Below, piece after piece: positions 43,750-52,357 of a stretch of 64,000 bases of DNA. The notes beneath the pieces were generated by a model. That model did no database searches. It had not been told where the DNA came from and worked only from the letters and a program-made list of their open reading frames with translations. The position numbers and the translations under genes are program-made. The stretch lies in NCBI GenBank assembly GCA_052061695.1, contig JBPZEY010000007.1; one strand, given 5' to 3'. Within the stretch, counting starts at the first letter, position 1, and each line of letters opens with the position of its first letter. The stretch comes from Alkalicoccus luteus (lineage in GTDB: Bacteria; Bacillota; Bacilli; Bacillales; Salisediminibacteriaceae).

Positions 43750-44121
43750 ATGAAATTATTTTTAATGATTGGCGCTGTTATGTCGTTCTTGTTTGTCGCA
43801 ATCGGTGCTTTCGGGGCACATGCTTTGGCAGGAAGGCTGGAACAAACCGGATACACGGCAACGTTTGAAACCGGCGTACAGTATCACATGATTCATGCAC
43901 TCGCGATCATCGCCGTCGCTGTATTGACCCAGCATCTGTCCTCGCACGGTCTGCTGCACGGTGCAGGCTGGGCGTTTACGGCCGGCATCGTCATCTTTTC
44001 CGGCAGCCTTTATACACTCAGCCTCACAGGGATCCGGATTTTTGGAGCGATCACGCCGATCGGCGGCCTCGCCTTCCTCATCGGATGGGTGCTCATCGCC
44101 ATCGCCGCGATTGTCGAATAA
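43750..44121 (+). CDS. ywdK: YwdK family membrane protein (DUF423)
   Basis: This is a 123-residue membrane protein of the DUF423 family with four hydrophobic segments: LFLMIGAVMSFLFVAIGAFG, a middle pair around HMIHALAIIAVAVLTQ and AGWAFTAGIVIFSGSLY, and a last segment FLIGWVLIAIAAIV. The function is unknown. It has the characteristic GAFGAHAL near 19-26. I chose ATG 43750 behind AAAGGGAG. It follows the B. subtilis order (ung-ywdI-ywdK region). Its terminator hairpin is the left border of repeat copy C. Confidence 0.88.
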   Translation: MKLFLMIGAVMSFLFVAIGAFGAHALAGRLEQTGYTATFETGVQYHMIHALAIIAVAVLTQHLSSHGLLHGAGWAFTAGIVIFSGSLYTLSLTGIRIFGAITPIGGLAFLIGWVLIAIAAIVE

Positions 44122-44170
44122 CCACAGCTCCGAACAAGACAGCTTCCAACAGCTTGAACACCTGCGCAAA

Positions 44171-44702
44171 AAGAGGGCTCATCCATCGTGGATGAGCCCT
44201 ATCCAAAGTGTCGATAACGTATTTTTTAGTGAATAACCTTACACCTGCCTGTATCTGCGGACCCTCGCTTTCCGGAGGGAACGGGATCGGCTCTTCCTTC
44301 TTCCGTCGGAAGCGCTGGATCTTCGCCTCGTTCTGATCCTCCAGGAGTCGAGATCCTTCGATGTCGGCAGCTGGCAGTCCGTTTCACCTACCTGGTTAGG
44401 ACTGCACGATCAGGTTCCATACAGGATAGATCTTCCCCATGAGATGTTTCGATGTTGAATAGGGATGTCAGTCCTTCATCGAATGCATAATAAACGGAAA
44501 AAAGCAGTCGCGTCTGTCGTGACGTTTTTCTCCAACAAGCAGTCTAAAGATCCTTTCTCAGGGGTCACCCTGAGAAATAGCTGAAGGACAGCCCACGGCA
44601 GGCTCGGTAAGCAGAAGGGAAATACAAACAAACGAATAAACATGTAAGTTGAAAAACTTTTTTAGCAGCCTGAAGAGGGCTCATCCATCGTGGATGAGCC
44701 CT
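44171..44702 (+). repeat. Terminator-nested repeat, copy C
   Basis: The hairpin AGGGCTCATCCA/TGGATGAGCCCT occurs at 44174-44200 and again at 44676-44702, with about 30 bases identical at the two ends. The 470-base core between them is related to copies A and B: it shares CCTCGTTCTGATCCTCC, GGCAGCTGGCAGTCCGTTT, TTTCGATGTTGAATAGGGAT and CTGAGAAATAGCTGAAG. It contains a 10-base-pair stem TTTCTCAGGG/CCCTGAGAAA (44554-44577). It lies between the convergent ywdK and hemQ genes, where a single bidirectional terminator would be expected. No convincing reading frame is present. Confidence 0.88.
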
Positions 44703-44715
44703 CTCTTCTTTACGT

Positions 44716-45465
44716 TCATTCAGCGATGCTGAAGTATGGCTTAATGTCGCTTTCGTCCATTGTCTGACCGACGTAGAACGTGCCGAAGTCGCCGTAGCGT
44801 GCGCTGACTTCGTCAAAGCGCATTTCGTATATGAGCTTCTTAAACTGAAGCACGTCGTGAGCAAACAGTGTCACGCCCCACTCCCAGTCGTCAAATCCGA
44901 CAGAACCGGAGATGATTTGGCGCACCTTGCCGGCATATGTGCGGCCGATCATGCCGTGGCTGCGCATCATCGTGGAACGCTCTTCCATCGAGAGCATGTA
45001 CCAGTTGTCATCGCCGTCGCGGCGCTTGTCCATCGGATAGAAGCAGACGTACTTCCACTTTGGAAGGATCGGCTTCAGCCGCGCCTGAATCTCAGGATCC
45101 TGCTCCGGATCCTTGTCCGACGGCAGATAGTTACTCAGCTCGACAACCGATACGTAAGAATACGTCGGCGTCGTAAACGCGGCCAGCCGCGTCTTGTTGA
45201 ATTCATTTTCAAGCTCAATCAGCTCGTCCATCGTCGGACGGAGCCAAAGAATCATCAGGTCTGCTTTTTGGCCGAGAATCGAATACAGCCCGTGGCTTCC
45301 TTCGAATTTAGCCTGGGTGTCATCCCATTGTTTTGCGAGCTCCAGAAACTCGTTCAGGATGCTGTCACGCTCAGTCTCGCTCAGCTGCTTCCATTCAGCC
45401 CAATTGATCGTGCGGAAATCGTGGTAGCAATACCACCCGTCCAGCGTTTTTGCCGGTTCTGCCAT
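44716..45465 (-). CDS. hemQ: Hydrogen peroxide-dependent coproheme decarboxylase HemQ
   Basis: This is a 249-residue enzyme of the chlorite dismutase fold that oxidatively decarboxylates Fe-coproporphyrin to heme b in the Gram-positive heme pathway. It has KWKYVCFYPMDKRRDG with Tyr143, the proximal heme ligand His170 in MMRSHGMIGR, and the C-terminal GDFGTFYVGQ. In B. subtilis (ywfI) it is next to pta, and here pta lies 3 kb away beyond two fatty-acid genes. It has its own strong promoter. The start is ATG 45465 behind ATGGAGTG. The gene ends beside repeat copy C, whose right hairpin is its terminator. Confidence 0.94.
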   Translation of the reverse strand: MAEPAKTLDGWYCYHDFRTINWAEWKQLSETERDSILNEFLELAKQWDDTQAKFEGSHGLYSILGQKADLMILWLRPTMDELIELENEFNKTRLAAFTTPTYSYVSVVELSNYLPSDKDPEQDPEIQARLKPILPKWKYVCFYPMDKRRDGDDNWYMLSMEERSTMMRSHGMIGRTYAGKVRQIISGSVGFDDWEWGVTLFAHDVLQFKKLIYEMRFDEVSARYGDFGTFYVGQTMDESDIKPYFSIAE

Positions 45466-45508
45466 GCTGCTTCACTCCATTTCTTCTTCTGTAAGTAGTC
45501 CACCGCTT

Positions 45509-45538
45509 ATTATACCTGTGGAGCGGGGGAGTTCGCAA
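45509..45538 (-). promoter_or_regulatory. SigA promoter of hemQ
   Basis: On the minus strand TTGCGA (45538-45533) and a perfect TATAAT (45514-45509) are 18 bases apart, 44 bases before the hemQ start. Confidence 0.65.
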
Positions 45539-45549
45539 ACAGAGTGATA

Positions 45550-46293
45550 TCAGCGGCTCTTTTGAATAAATGCCTCCAGCGCCTGCTGGTGCGCGCGCGA
45601 CTTGCCGGCAATGCGCTGTGCACGGACTTCGGCCTCCAGCGTATCCTCAAGAGAAGAGGCTGCACCGGTTTTCATGTTCTGCTTCATCAGGCCGTAGGCC
45701 GGAAGCGGCGCAGACACAAGTGCTTTGACCAGTGCTTCCGGCCAGCCGAGGCCGTTCAGGAGTCCGGAGGAGAGGGCTTCCTCGACCGGAATCGTTTTGC
45801 CAGTGCCAAATTCAATTGCTTTCCCGAGCCCGACGAGGCGGGGGAGAAAGTAGGAGGCGCCGGCATCCGGAGCAAGACCGATTTTAAGAAAGCTCAGTGC
45901 CATCACGCTGTCCTTTTCGGCATAGCGGAAATCGCAGGCAAGCGCCAGGCTCAGCCCTGCTCCGACGGCAATGCCGTTCATGTAAGCGACAATTGGCTTT
46001 TCTATCCGATCCATGAGCAGAACGAGGCGGTTGTAGGTTTCCTCTAAATAACTGCCGTGATCAAATGACGCAAGCTCCGTCACCGGAATGCTTTTTAAGT
46101 CGGCACCGCTGGAAAAGGAATCGCCGCTGCCGGTTAAGACGATCACACGGACCTCGCTGTCTTCATTCGCCTTCGTAAACGCCTGATACAGCTCCTCGTG
46201 CATCTTTTTATTGATCGCGTTTTTAACTTCCGGCCGGTTCATGGAAATCAGCGCTGTACGGTCTTTCACCTCATAGGTTACAGTCGTTTTCAT
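45550..46293 (-). CDS. Enoyl-CoA hydratase/isomerase family protein, PaaG-like
   Basis: This is a 247-residue crotonase-fold protein acting on enoyl-CoA thioesters. It has the oxyanion-hole region GDSFSSGADLKSI (about 57-69) and IAVGAGLSLALACDFR (about 108-123). The residues at the usual glutamate positions of hydratases differ: the second site reads IGLAPDAGASYFLPR, with aspartate (about residue 138) as in PaaG-type isomerases. It may therefore be an enoyl-CoA isomerase rather than a hydratase. It lies 13 bases downstream of fadH, in the same operon under a FadR-like operator, fitting breakdown of unsaturated fatty acids. RBS GAGAGGAGC precedes the ATG. Confidence 0.88.
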   Translation of the reverse strand: MKTTVTYEVKDRTALISMNRPEVKNAINKKMHEELYQAFTKANEDSEVRVIVLTGSGDSFSSGADLKSIPVTELASFDHGSYLEETYNRLVLLMDRIEKPIVAYMNGIAVGAGLSLALACDFRYAEKDSVMALSFLKIGLAPDAGASYFLPRLVGLGKAIEFGTGKTIPVEEALSSGLLNGLGWPEALVKALVSAPLPAYGLMKQNMKTGAASSLEDTLEAEVRAQRIAGKSRAHQQALEAFIQKSR

Positions 46294-46306
46294 GTGAAGC
46301 TCCTCT

Positions 46307-48220
46307 CTACAGTGCGCGTGCAGTTACGGCACCGTCATAAATCGCTTTTTTTGCATCAAGTCCCAGGGCATCTTTGGCACCGCCGATTACGTGAACGCGG
46401 CGTCCGTCTTCTGACAGCTGTTCTGCCAGTTCATGATTGATCAGCTGTCCGGCCGCGGTGATGACCATATCTGCCGGAACGAGCGTGCTTTCTCCTTCAA
46501 TGGTGATTCGGAGGCCATCTTCTTCTACAGCCTCATACGCTTCCACGCCGCCTGTCATACGAATCCCCTTCTGTTTCATTTCCATAAGCGTGGCCCAGCG
46601 TGTCGTTTTCCCGATTCCGCGTGCAAACGAGGTGCCCCGCTGCAGAAGTGTGATATCATGAATCCCTTTGTCGGCAAGAAACAGTGCGAGATCACAGGCA
46701 ATCCCGCCGCCGCCAATGATAACGATTTTGCCGGAAGGCTGTACCTTTTCATCAAAAATGTCCCGGTAGGAAACGGTCCTCTCTAAGCCGCTGACGTCAG
46801 GCTGCCTCGGAAGAATACCGGTCGCAATCACGATGTCATCGGCTTCTTCAAACAGTGGATCTGTTCGTTCCATCGTTTTACCAAGCTGGACGTCCACACC
46901 GAGCTTATCAAGCTGGACGCGGAAATAACGCAGCGTTTCGTAAAATTCCTCTTTACCAGGAATCCGCTTGGAGTAGTTGAGCTGTCCGCCAAGCTCGGTG
47001 CGGCTGTCGGCGATCGTGACCCGGTGTCCGCGTTCAGCGGCAACGCGCGCTGTTTCAAGACCAGCGGGCCCTGCGCCGACAACAACGATATGCTTCGGCG
47101 CTTCGGCACGATGAAGCGGGAGGTCCAGCTCCCGGCCAGCCTCTGGATTGACGAGGCAGGTAGCCGCTTTTCCTTCGAACACGTGATCGAGACACGCCTG
47201 ATTACAGGCAATACACGTATTAATCTCTTCAAAGCGCCCATCCTGCGCTTTCGATAAGATAGCAGGATCGGCCAAAAACGGACGTGCCATGGACACGAGC
47301 TGCACCGTCCCCCGGCTGAGCACTTCCTCAGCGTCGCGCGGATCGTTGATGCGGTTGCTGGCGATCACTGGAATCGAGACGTGTCCGGAAATCCGCTCTG
47401 CAACAGGAACGAACTTCATGCGAGGCACTTTCATTGAAATCGTTGGAACACGGGATTCATGCCAGCCGATTCCGATATTCAGCGCATCTGCACCTGCTTC
47501 TTCAAGCGCCTGCGCCCAGCGGAGCGTTTCCTCCTCTGTCGTGCTGCCTTCAATTAAATCAAGCCCCGACATGCGGTATACGATAGGATAATCAGCACCG
47601 ACTGCAGAACGCACGGCTTCCATCACCGCTACAGGCAGGCGCAGTCTTTTTTTAAAAGAACCGCCCCAGTCATCCGTGCGCTGATTCGTAACTGGTGACA
47701 TAAATTCATTGATTAAATACCCTTCGGATCCCATGATTTCCACCGCATCAAAGCCGGCTTCCTTTGCCCGCACGGCTCCTGCTGCAAATGCACCAATCAG
47801 CTGCTCGATTTCTTCTGCAGAGAGCTCTCTAGGCGTATCCGGATTGATCGGCGAGCGGATTGCAGAAGGCGCCACCGGATCCAGGCCGGTCATCTGCTTA
47901 TACGCGTAGCGGCCCGCGTGAAACAGCTGCAGGGCAATCGCGCCGCCTTCTTCATGGACGGCCTCCGTCATCGGCTTCCACCGCTCTGCATCCTCCGGCT
48001 TGTAAATCGTCATAAAATCATGTCCGCCTCCGCTTCCTTCAGGAGACACGGCTGCGCCGCCCGTGACGATCAGTCCCGTGCCATTTGCAGCCCGGCGTCG
48101 GTAGAATTCGGTCAGCCTTTCTTCGCCGCGGTCAAGCCCCTCCAGCCCTACATGCATCGAGCCCATCATGACGCGGCTTCTCAGTGTAAGCGTATTCAAT
48201 TTCAGCGGTTCAAATAGCAT
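46307..48220 (-). CDS. fadH: 2,4-dienoyl-CoA reductase-like NADH:flavin oxidoreductase (FadH type)
   Basis: This is a 637-residue iron-sulfur flavoprotein. It has an N-terminal old-yellow-enzyme TIM barrel (about 1-330) binding FMN; a 4Fe-4S cluster motif CIACNQACLDHVF with a later cysteine in AATCLVNP (about 337-360); and a C-terminal FAD/NAD-binding half with VVVGAGPAGLETAR (about 385) and IIGGGGIACDLALF. FadH reduces 2,4-dienoyl-CoA during beta-oxidation of unsaturated fatty acids. The start is ATG 48220, 6 bases after AAGGAGG. A FadR-like operator lies 20 bases upstream, and a PaaG-like isomerase gene follows. Related enzymes reduce other enones or demethylate amines, so substrate is inferred from context. 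Confidence 0.88.
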   Translation of the reverse strand: MLFEPLKLNTLTLRSRVMMGSMHVGLEGLDRGEERLTEFYRRRAANGTGLIVTGGAAVSPEGSGGGHDFMTIYKPEDAERWKPMTEAVHEEGGAIALQLFHAGRYAYKQMTGLDPVAPSAIRSPINPDTPRELSAEEIEQLIGAFAAGAVRAKEAGFDAVEIMGSEGYLINEFMSPVTNQRTDDWGGSFKKRLRLPVAVMEAVRSAVGADYPIVYRMSGLDLIEGSTTEEETLRWAQALEEAGADALNIGIGWHESRVPTISMKVPRMKFVPVAERISGHVSIPVIASNRINDPRDAEEVLSRGTVQLVSMARPFLADPAILSKAQDGRFEEINTCIACNQACLDHVFEGKAATCLVNPEAGRELDLPLHRAEAPKHIVVVGAGPAGLETARVAAERGHRVTIADSRTELGGQLNYSKRIPGKEEFYETLRYFRVQLDKLGVDVQLGKTMERTDPLFEEADDIVIATGILPRQPDVSGLERTVSYRDIFDEKVQPSGKIVIIGGGGIACDLALFLADKGIHDITLLQRGTSFARGIGKTTRWATLMEMKQKGIRMTGGVEAYEAVEEDGLRITIEGESTLVPADMVITAAGQLINHELAEQLSEDGRRVHVIGGAKDALGLDAKKAIYDGAVTARAL

Positions 48221-48240
48221 ACAATACCTCCTTATCGAAA

Positions 48241-48258
48241 TGACTGAATGTTCATTCA
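48241..48258 (-). promoter_or_regulatory. FadR-like operator of the fadH operon
   Basis: TGACTGAATGTTCATTCA matches 16 of 18 positions of the B. subtilis FadR consensus (TGAATGA-M-T-A-N-TCATTCA). It sits directly downstream of a TATAAT (48258-48263 on the minus strand), where a bound repressor would block transcription until acyl-CoA releases it. Confidence 0.7.
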
Positions 48259-48408
48259 TTATAGTTCTAGTATACAGGATTTTACTTCAGGAGGAACAGT
48301 CTGTTTCAGAAAATTAGAACTTTCCTTCGAAAGCCCTTCCAACGTTTTATTTTTCCTGGCGGAACGGGTATGCTAGTACTAATGTGATGAATTAAAGGAG
48401 GAATTTCT

Positions 48409-49383
48409 GTGAGCGACATGTTTACAGATATAAAAGAACAGGTCCGCAGCGCGAATCCGACGCTCGTATTTCCTGAAGGAACAGACGAACGGATTCTGGA
48501 AGCTGCTGTACGGCTGAAAGCGGAGGGCGTTATGAATCCGCTTCTGATTGGGAATGAAGCGGACGTCCTTGCCAAGGCAAAAAGCCTGGAGGTGGATGCC
48601 TCCGGACTGACGATACTCGATCCGGAAACGTATGAAGGAATGGACGCTCTGATTGATGCATTTGTAGAGCGCCGTAAAGGAAAGAATACGCGCGAGCAGG
48701 CGGCAGAGATCCTGAAGCAGCCGAACTATTTCGGTACAATGCTCGTTTATACAGGAGAAGCGACCGGACTCGTCAGCGGTGCAGCTCATTCTACAGGGGA
48801 TACGGTCCGTCCAGCCCTGCAGATCATCAAGACAAAAGAAGGCGTGAAGAAAACATCCGGCGTTTTCGTGATGGTTAAAAACGATGAGCGCTATATCTTT
48901 GGTGACTGTGCCATTAACATTGCACCAGACGCCGACGATCTGGCAGAAACAGCAGTTGAAGCCGCAAAAACAGCAGAAGTGTTTGGAATCGATCCGAAGG
49001 TAGCGATGCTCAGCTTCTCCACGAAAGGCTCTGCGAAGAGCGAGGAAACCGAGCGCGTCGTCGAAGCAACGAGAATCGCCCAGGAGAAAGCACCGGGCGT
49101 CACCGTTGACGGTGAGTTTCAGTTTGACGCGGCCTTCGTTTCAAGCGTGGCTGAGAAAAAAGCACCGGACTCTCCGCTGAAAGGACAGGCGAACACGTTT
49201 ATTTTCCCTAGCCTGGAAGCAGGCAACATCGGCTACAAAATCGCTCAGCGCATGGGCGGCTATGAAGCCATTGGTCCCATACTGCAAGGCCTGAACAAGC
49301 CGGTAAACGATCTTTCGCGAGGCTGCAACCAGGAAGACGTATACAAGTTGGCCTTGATTACTGCCATGCAGGGGCTTCAATAA
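48409..49383 (+). CDS. pta: Phosphate acetyltransferase
   Basis: This is a 324-residue single-domain phosphotransacetylase that interconverts acetyl-CoA and acetyl phosphate. It has the typical PTLVFPEGTDERILEAA (17-33), TGLVSGAAHSTGDTVRPALQII (about 119-140), MLSFSTKGSAKS (about 204-215) and the C-terminal PVNDLSRGC. It is the short form of Bacillus, without the regulatory N-terminal domain of the E. coli enzyme. The start is GTG 48409, 7 bases after AAAGGAGG. It is central to the acetate and acetyl-CoA genes around it. I found no clear cre site upstream. A good terminator follows. Confidence 0.94.
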   Translation: MSDMFTDIKEQVRSANPTLVFPEGTDERILEAAVRLKAEGVMNPLLIGNEADVLAKAKSLEVDASGLTILDPETYEGMDALIDAFVERRKGKNTREQAAEILKQPNYFGTMLVYTGEATGLVSGAAHSTGDTVRPALQIIKTKEGVKKTSGVFVMVKNDERYIFGDCAINIAPDADDLAETAVEAAKTAEVFGIDPKVAMLSFSTKGSAKSEETERVVEATRIAQEKAPGVTVDGEFQFDAAFVSSVAEKKAPDSPLKGQANTFIFPSLEAGNIGYKIAQRMGGYEAIGPILQGLNKPVNDLSRGCNQEDVYKLALITAMQGLQ

Positions 49384-49404
49384 TAAATCGAGACATGATC
49401 AGAG

Positions 49405-49435
49405 ACGAGCCGGACATCACCGGCTCGTTTTTTTA
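49405..49435 (+). terminator. pta terminator
   Basis: ACGAGCCGG (49405-49413) pairs with CCGGCTCGT (49420-49428), followed by T7. Confidence 0.92.
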
Positions 49436-49734
49436 GCATCAAAAAATAAGTTGACGGTTTGGTTGATTGCTAAGTTGCTGGAAGGTAAGGAACGTTTGCG
49501 AGACGTTGTCTCCCTCTATTCGTCAAAACGGTTTAAGCTGCTTTTCGGCGTTGAGTTATTCGAATCAACCGCAGTTGCGTATCGGTTGTCTCAGGTTGTA
49601 CAGCTAGTACCAGCAGATTCTGAGCTGCGCTTTTTTGTCACAGCGGCCATTGTGTACTACAACACAAGAAAATTCTTTTTTCTTAGAGCCTCAGGTGTTT
49701 GGCAGCTCCTTCGAAAAAAAATCCCAAAAAAGTA
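49436..49734. other. Stretch upstream of the malate synthase promoter without a supported gene
   Basis: A 112-codon open frame starting at TTG 49451 runs on the plus strand to 49789. It lacks a ribosome binding site, shows no recognisable family, and its end crosses the malate synthase promoter and operator. I treat it as unsupported. Nothing else is evident. Confidence 0.4.
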
Positions 49735-49762
49735 TTGCAATCTTTTTTTGTTGTTATACAAT
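49735..49762 (+). promoter_or_regulatory. SigA promoter of malate synthase
   Basis: TTGCAA (49735-49740) and TACAAT (49757-49762) are 16 bases apart. The palindrome TTGTTATACAA (49751-49761) overlaps the -10 region. Confidence 0.6.
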
Positions 49763-49794
49763 AATAAACATGAAAACAAACTGTTATAAAACAG
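49751..49794 (+). promoter_or_regulatory. Double palindrome at the malate synthase promoter
   Basis: TTGTTATACAA (49751-49761) and CTGTTATAAAACAG (49781-49794) start exactly 30 bases apart. The same two-site arrangement with the same 30-base offset is found before isocitrate lyase, so both are probably sites of one regulator of the glyoxylate shunt. Confidence 0.5.
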
Positions 49795-49819
49795 AAGCAT
49801 TTGCTTGAAGGAGGTTGTT

Positions 49820-51979
49820 ATGGAAGCGGTAAGAATTGGAAGTCTTCGTGTACATCCAAAGTTGAAAGCGTTTGTAGAAGAAGAGCTTCTGCCGGGAACG
49901 GACGTCAGTCCAGAAACCTTTTGGGAAGGAGCAGGCAGGCTGATTAACGGCCTGAAGCCGGAAAACGACAGGCTCCTTGCTGAAAGACGCGCGTTTCAGA
50001 AGCAACTCGACAGCTGGTATGAAACACATGATGTTACAGACGATCAGGAAGGGTACTTAAGAGAGATCGGGTATCTGGAGGACGAGCCGGAAGCCTTTAC
50101 CGTTGAAACGTCAGGCATTGACCAGGAAATCAATCAGCAGCCGGGACCGCAGCTCGTCGTTCCGCTCAGTAACCCACGCTATGTGCTCAATGCAGCAAAT
50201 GCAAGATGGGGCAGCCTGTATGACTCGCTTTACGGCTCCGATATTCTGTCTGAAGAAAACGGAAAAGAGCGTGGAACAAGCTATAATCCGAAGCGTGGCG
50301 AAGACGTAATCCGCTGGGCAAAGGAGATGCTCGACCAGCACATGCCGCTTGCTGACGGAAGCCATGCCGAGGTTCAGCACTACCGCATCCGCAGCGGCAA
50401 ACTGGAAGCGGAGCTGCCGGATCGCCAAACAACCCTCGCTGCTAACCAGCTGAAGGGCTGGCGCGGGCAGGAAGAAGAGCCGGAAGCCATTTTACTCGAG
50501 CATCATCATCTTCATATGGAAATTCAGATTGACCGGAATCACCCGATTGGGAAAACGGATGCCGCCGGAGTAAAGGATATTCTGACTGAAGCAGCGATTA
50601 CGTCAATCATGGACGCAGAAGACAGCGTAGCTGCTGTTGATACAGAAGAGAAAACAGCAGTGTACAGAAGCTGGCTCGGCTTGATGAAGGGAACGCTTGA
50701 AACCTCCTTTACAAAAGGCGGGAGAACGGTTACGAGGAGACTCGAGGAGGATCGAACGTACCGCTCGCCGTCAGGCGGAGACGTCACTCTGTCCGGAAGA
50801 GTACTGATGCTCGTCCGAAACGTCGGTCATCTGATGACCACGGATATGATCACACTGGAAGATGGCAGTGAAGCACCGGAGGGAATCATTGATGGGCTCG
50901 TTACAGCAGCGGCAGCGCTGCACGACTTAAAAGGAAACAGCCCCTTCCAAAATTCTGTCGAAGGTTCTATCTATATCGTAAAGCCGAAAATGCACGGATC
51001 GAAAGAAGTAGCCTTCACGAATCACCTGATGACGGAAATCGAAAAGCTTTACGGACTGGCGGCCAATACGATAAAAATCGGCGTAATGGATGAGGAACGC
51101 CGTACATCGCTCAACTTGAAAGCGTGCATCCGTGAAGTCAAAGACCGCATCTTTTTCATTAATACCGGCTTTTTGGATCGGACAGGTGATGAGATCCACA
51201 CATCCTTCCACGCCGGTCCGATGATCCGCAAGGCAGAAATGAAAGCGAGCAGCTGGCTCGGAAGCTATGAAGAGCAGAACGTGTCAGCCGGCCTGCGCGT
51301 CCGGTTGCACGAGCGGGGGCAGATCGGAAAAGGCATGTGGGCCATGCCGGATGAGATGAAGCAGATGATGGAGCAGAAAGATGGTCAGCTGCTTGCAGGC
51401 GGGAGCACCGCCTGGGTGCCGTCACCGACCGCAGCTGTCCTGCACGCCCTTCACTACCATCAGGTGGATGTACGGGAGGTGCACCGCAGCAAGCTGGAGC
51501 AGGAGCCGCCGCAGTCGCGAATGCTTGACGTGCCGGTAGCCGCAGACCGCAGCTGGTCTGCTGAAGAGATTCAGGCGGAGCTTGAGAACAATGCCCAGGG
51601 TATTCTCGGCTACGTTGTCCGCTGGGTCGAGCACGGGATCGGCTGCTCGAAGGTGCCGGATATTCACGGCACGAACTTGATGGAGGACCGTGCAACGCTG
51701 CGCATCTCCAGCCAGCACATCGCCAACTGGCTTGCACACGGTGTTTGCAGCGAAGACCAGGTGCGGCAGGTGATGGCGAAAATGGCTGCACTCGTCGACA
51801 AACAGAATGCGGACGATCCGGAATACCGGTCGATGACCGCAGATCTGGAGCGGTCAGACGCGTTCCAGGCAGCTCTCGAGCTTGTGCTTGAAGGGGGCCG
51901 CCAGCCGAACGGCTATACGGAGCCGATTCTTCACCGGCGCCGCCGCGAGTTTAAGCAGCGGCAGTACGTCAGTCAGTAA
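49820..51979 (+). CDS. glcB: Malate synthase G
   Basis: This is a 719-residue G-type malate synthase, which condenses glyoxylate with acetyl-CoA to malate. It is the long monomeric form rather than the roughly 530-residue A form. It has NARWGSLYDSLYGSDI (about 131-146), MDAEDSVAAVD (about 266-276) with the catalytic-site acidic residues, MLVRNVGHLMT (about 331-341) with the active-site arginine, and the C-terminal VEHGIGCSKVPDI with catalytic aspartate region MEDRATLRISSQH. I place the start at ATG 49820 behind AAGGAGG. It pairs with isocitrate lyase downstream to form the glyoxylate shunt. A small Cys-rich gene lies between them. Confidence 0.93.
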   Translation: MEAVRIGSLRVHPKLKAFVEEELLPGTDVSPETFWEGAGRLINGLKPENDRLLAERRAFQKQLDSWYETHDVTDDQEGYLREIGYLEDEPEAFTVETSGIDQEINQQPGPQLVVPLSNPRYVLNAANARWGSLYDSLYGSDILSEENGKERGTSYNPKRGEDVIRWAKEMLDQHMPLADGSHAEVQHYRIRSGKLEAELPDRQTTLAANQLKGWRGQEEEPEAILLEHHHLHMEIQIDRNHPIGKTDAAGVKDILTEAAITSIMDAEDSVAAVDTEEKTAVYRSWLGLMKGTLETSFTKGGRTVTRRLEEDRTYRSPSGGDVTLSGRVLMLVRNVGHLMTTDMITLEDGSEAPEGIIDGLVTAAAALHDLKGNSPFQNSVEGSIYIVKPKMHGSKEVAFTNHLMTEIEKLYGLAANTIKIGVMDEERRTSLNLKACIREVKDRIFFINTGFLDRTGDEIHTSFHAGPMIRKAEMKASSWLGSYEEQNVSAGLRVRLHERGQIGKGMWAMPDEMKQMMEQKDGQLLAGGSTAWVPSPTAAVLHALHYHQVDVREVHRSKLEQEPPQSRMLDVPVAADRSWSAEEIQAELENNAQGILGYVVRWVEHGIGCSKVPDIHGTNLMEDRATLRISSQHIANWLAHGVCSEDQVRQVMAKMAALVDKQNADDPEYRSMTADLERSDAFQAALELVLEGGRQPNGYTEPILHRRRREFKQRQYVSQ

Positions 51980-51992
51980 CAACAGCCGCCGG

Positions 51993-52010
51993 CCGGGGGA
52001 AGTCCCCCGG
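51993..52010 (+). other. GC-rich hairpin after malate synthase
   Basis: CCGGGGGA (51993-52000) pairs with TCCCCCGG (52003-52010) across a two-base loop. No T run follows, so it is more likely a processing or stabilising hairpin between the malate synthase and small-protein genes than a full terminator. Confidence 0.45.
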
Positions 52011-52048
52011 AGCGGGCGGGATCTTATTTCAGAGAGGGGTAGAGGAAC

Positions 52049-52342
52049 ATGCTGACAAAACAACGCTCGACCGCAAAGGAATTAGCAGCCAAGTGGGTTG
52101 CCCAGCAGCAGGAAAACGGGAGAACAGCAGGGGAGCTGCATCAAACCATGTTCGTCTACGGAGATGATGTGATGCAAGTCGACATGAACGAGAACAAGGA
52201 ACTGCATATCACGGATCGGACGCCGCAAAAAGTCGTCGTATTCCGTAAACCGGAGCCGGAGCCGGGTCACATTTGCCGATGCTGCTCAATGGAATATGAT
52301 CATGAAAAGGATGCCCTGCACTGCTGCGCGTATATCGACTGA
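52049..52342 (+). CDS. Small cysteine-rich hypothetical protein between malate synthase and isocitrate lyase
   Basis: I do not recognise this 97-residue protein. It has a helical N-terminus (KQRSTAKELAAKWVAQQQEN), a middle part with FVYGDDVMQVDMNENKELHI, and a C-terminal cysteine cluster: HICRCCSMEYDHEKDALHCC. The Cys and His spacing suggests a small metal-binding knuckle. RBS GAGAGGGG precedes the ATG. It lies 69 bases after malate synthase and 71 bases before isocitrate lyase, in the same direction. It may therefore be part of the shunt's expression unit and could be a regulator or accessory protein, which is inference only. Confidence 0.75.
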   Translation: MLTKQRSTAKELAAKWVAQQQENGRTAGELHQTMFVYGDDVMQVDMNENKELHITDRTPQKVVVFRKPEPEPGHICRCCSMEYDHEKDALHCCAYID

Positions 52343-52357
52343 TTTTTTACGGATCAT

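Noticed and set aside
6787..44702. Group II (class C) intron as the identity of the terminator-linked repeats
   Set aside because: Class C introns insert after terminators but do not duplicate the hairpin, and no domain V motif or reverse transcriptase is visible.
48260..48408. cre site upstream of pta
   Set aside because: The best candidate around CGAAAGCCCTTCC breaks the central CG of the consensus.
49451..49789. 112-codon open frame from TTG between pta and malate synthase
   Set aside because: It has no ribosome binding site and no recognisable family, and its end runs through the malate synthase promoter and operator.
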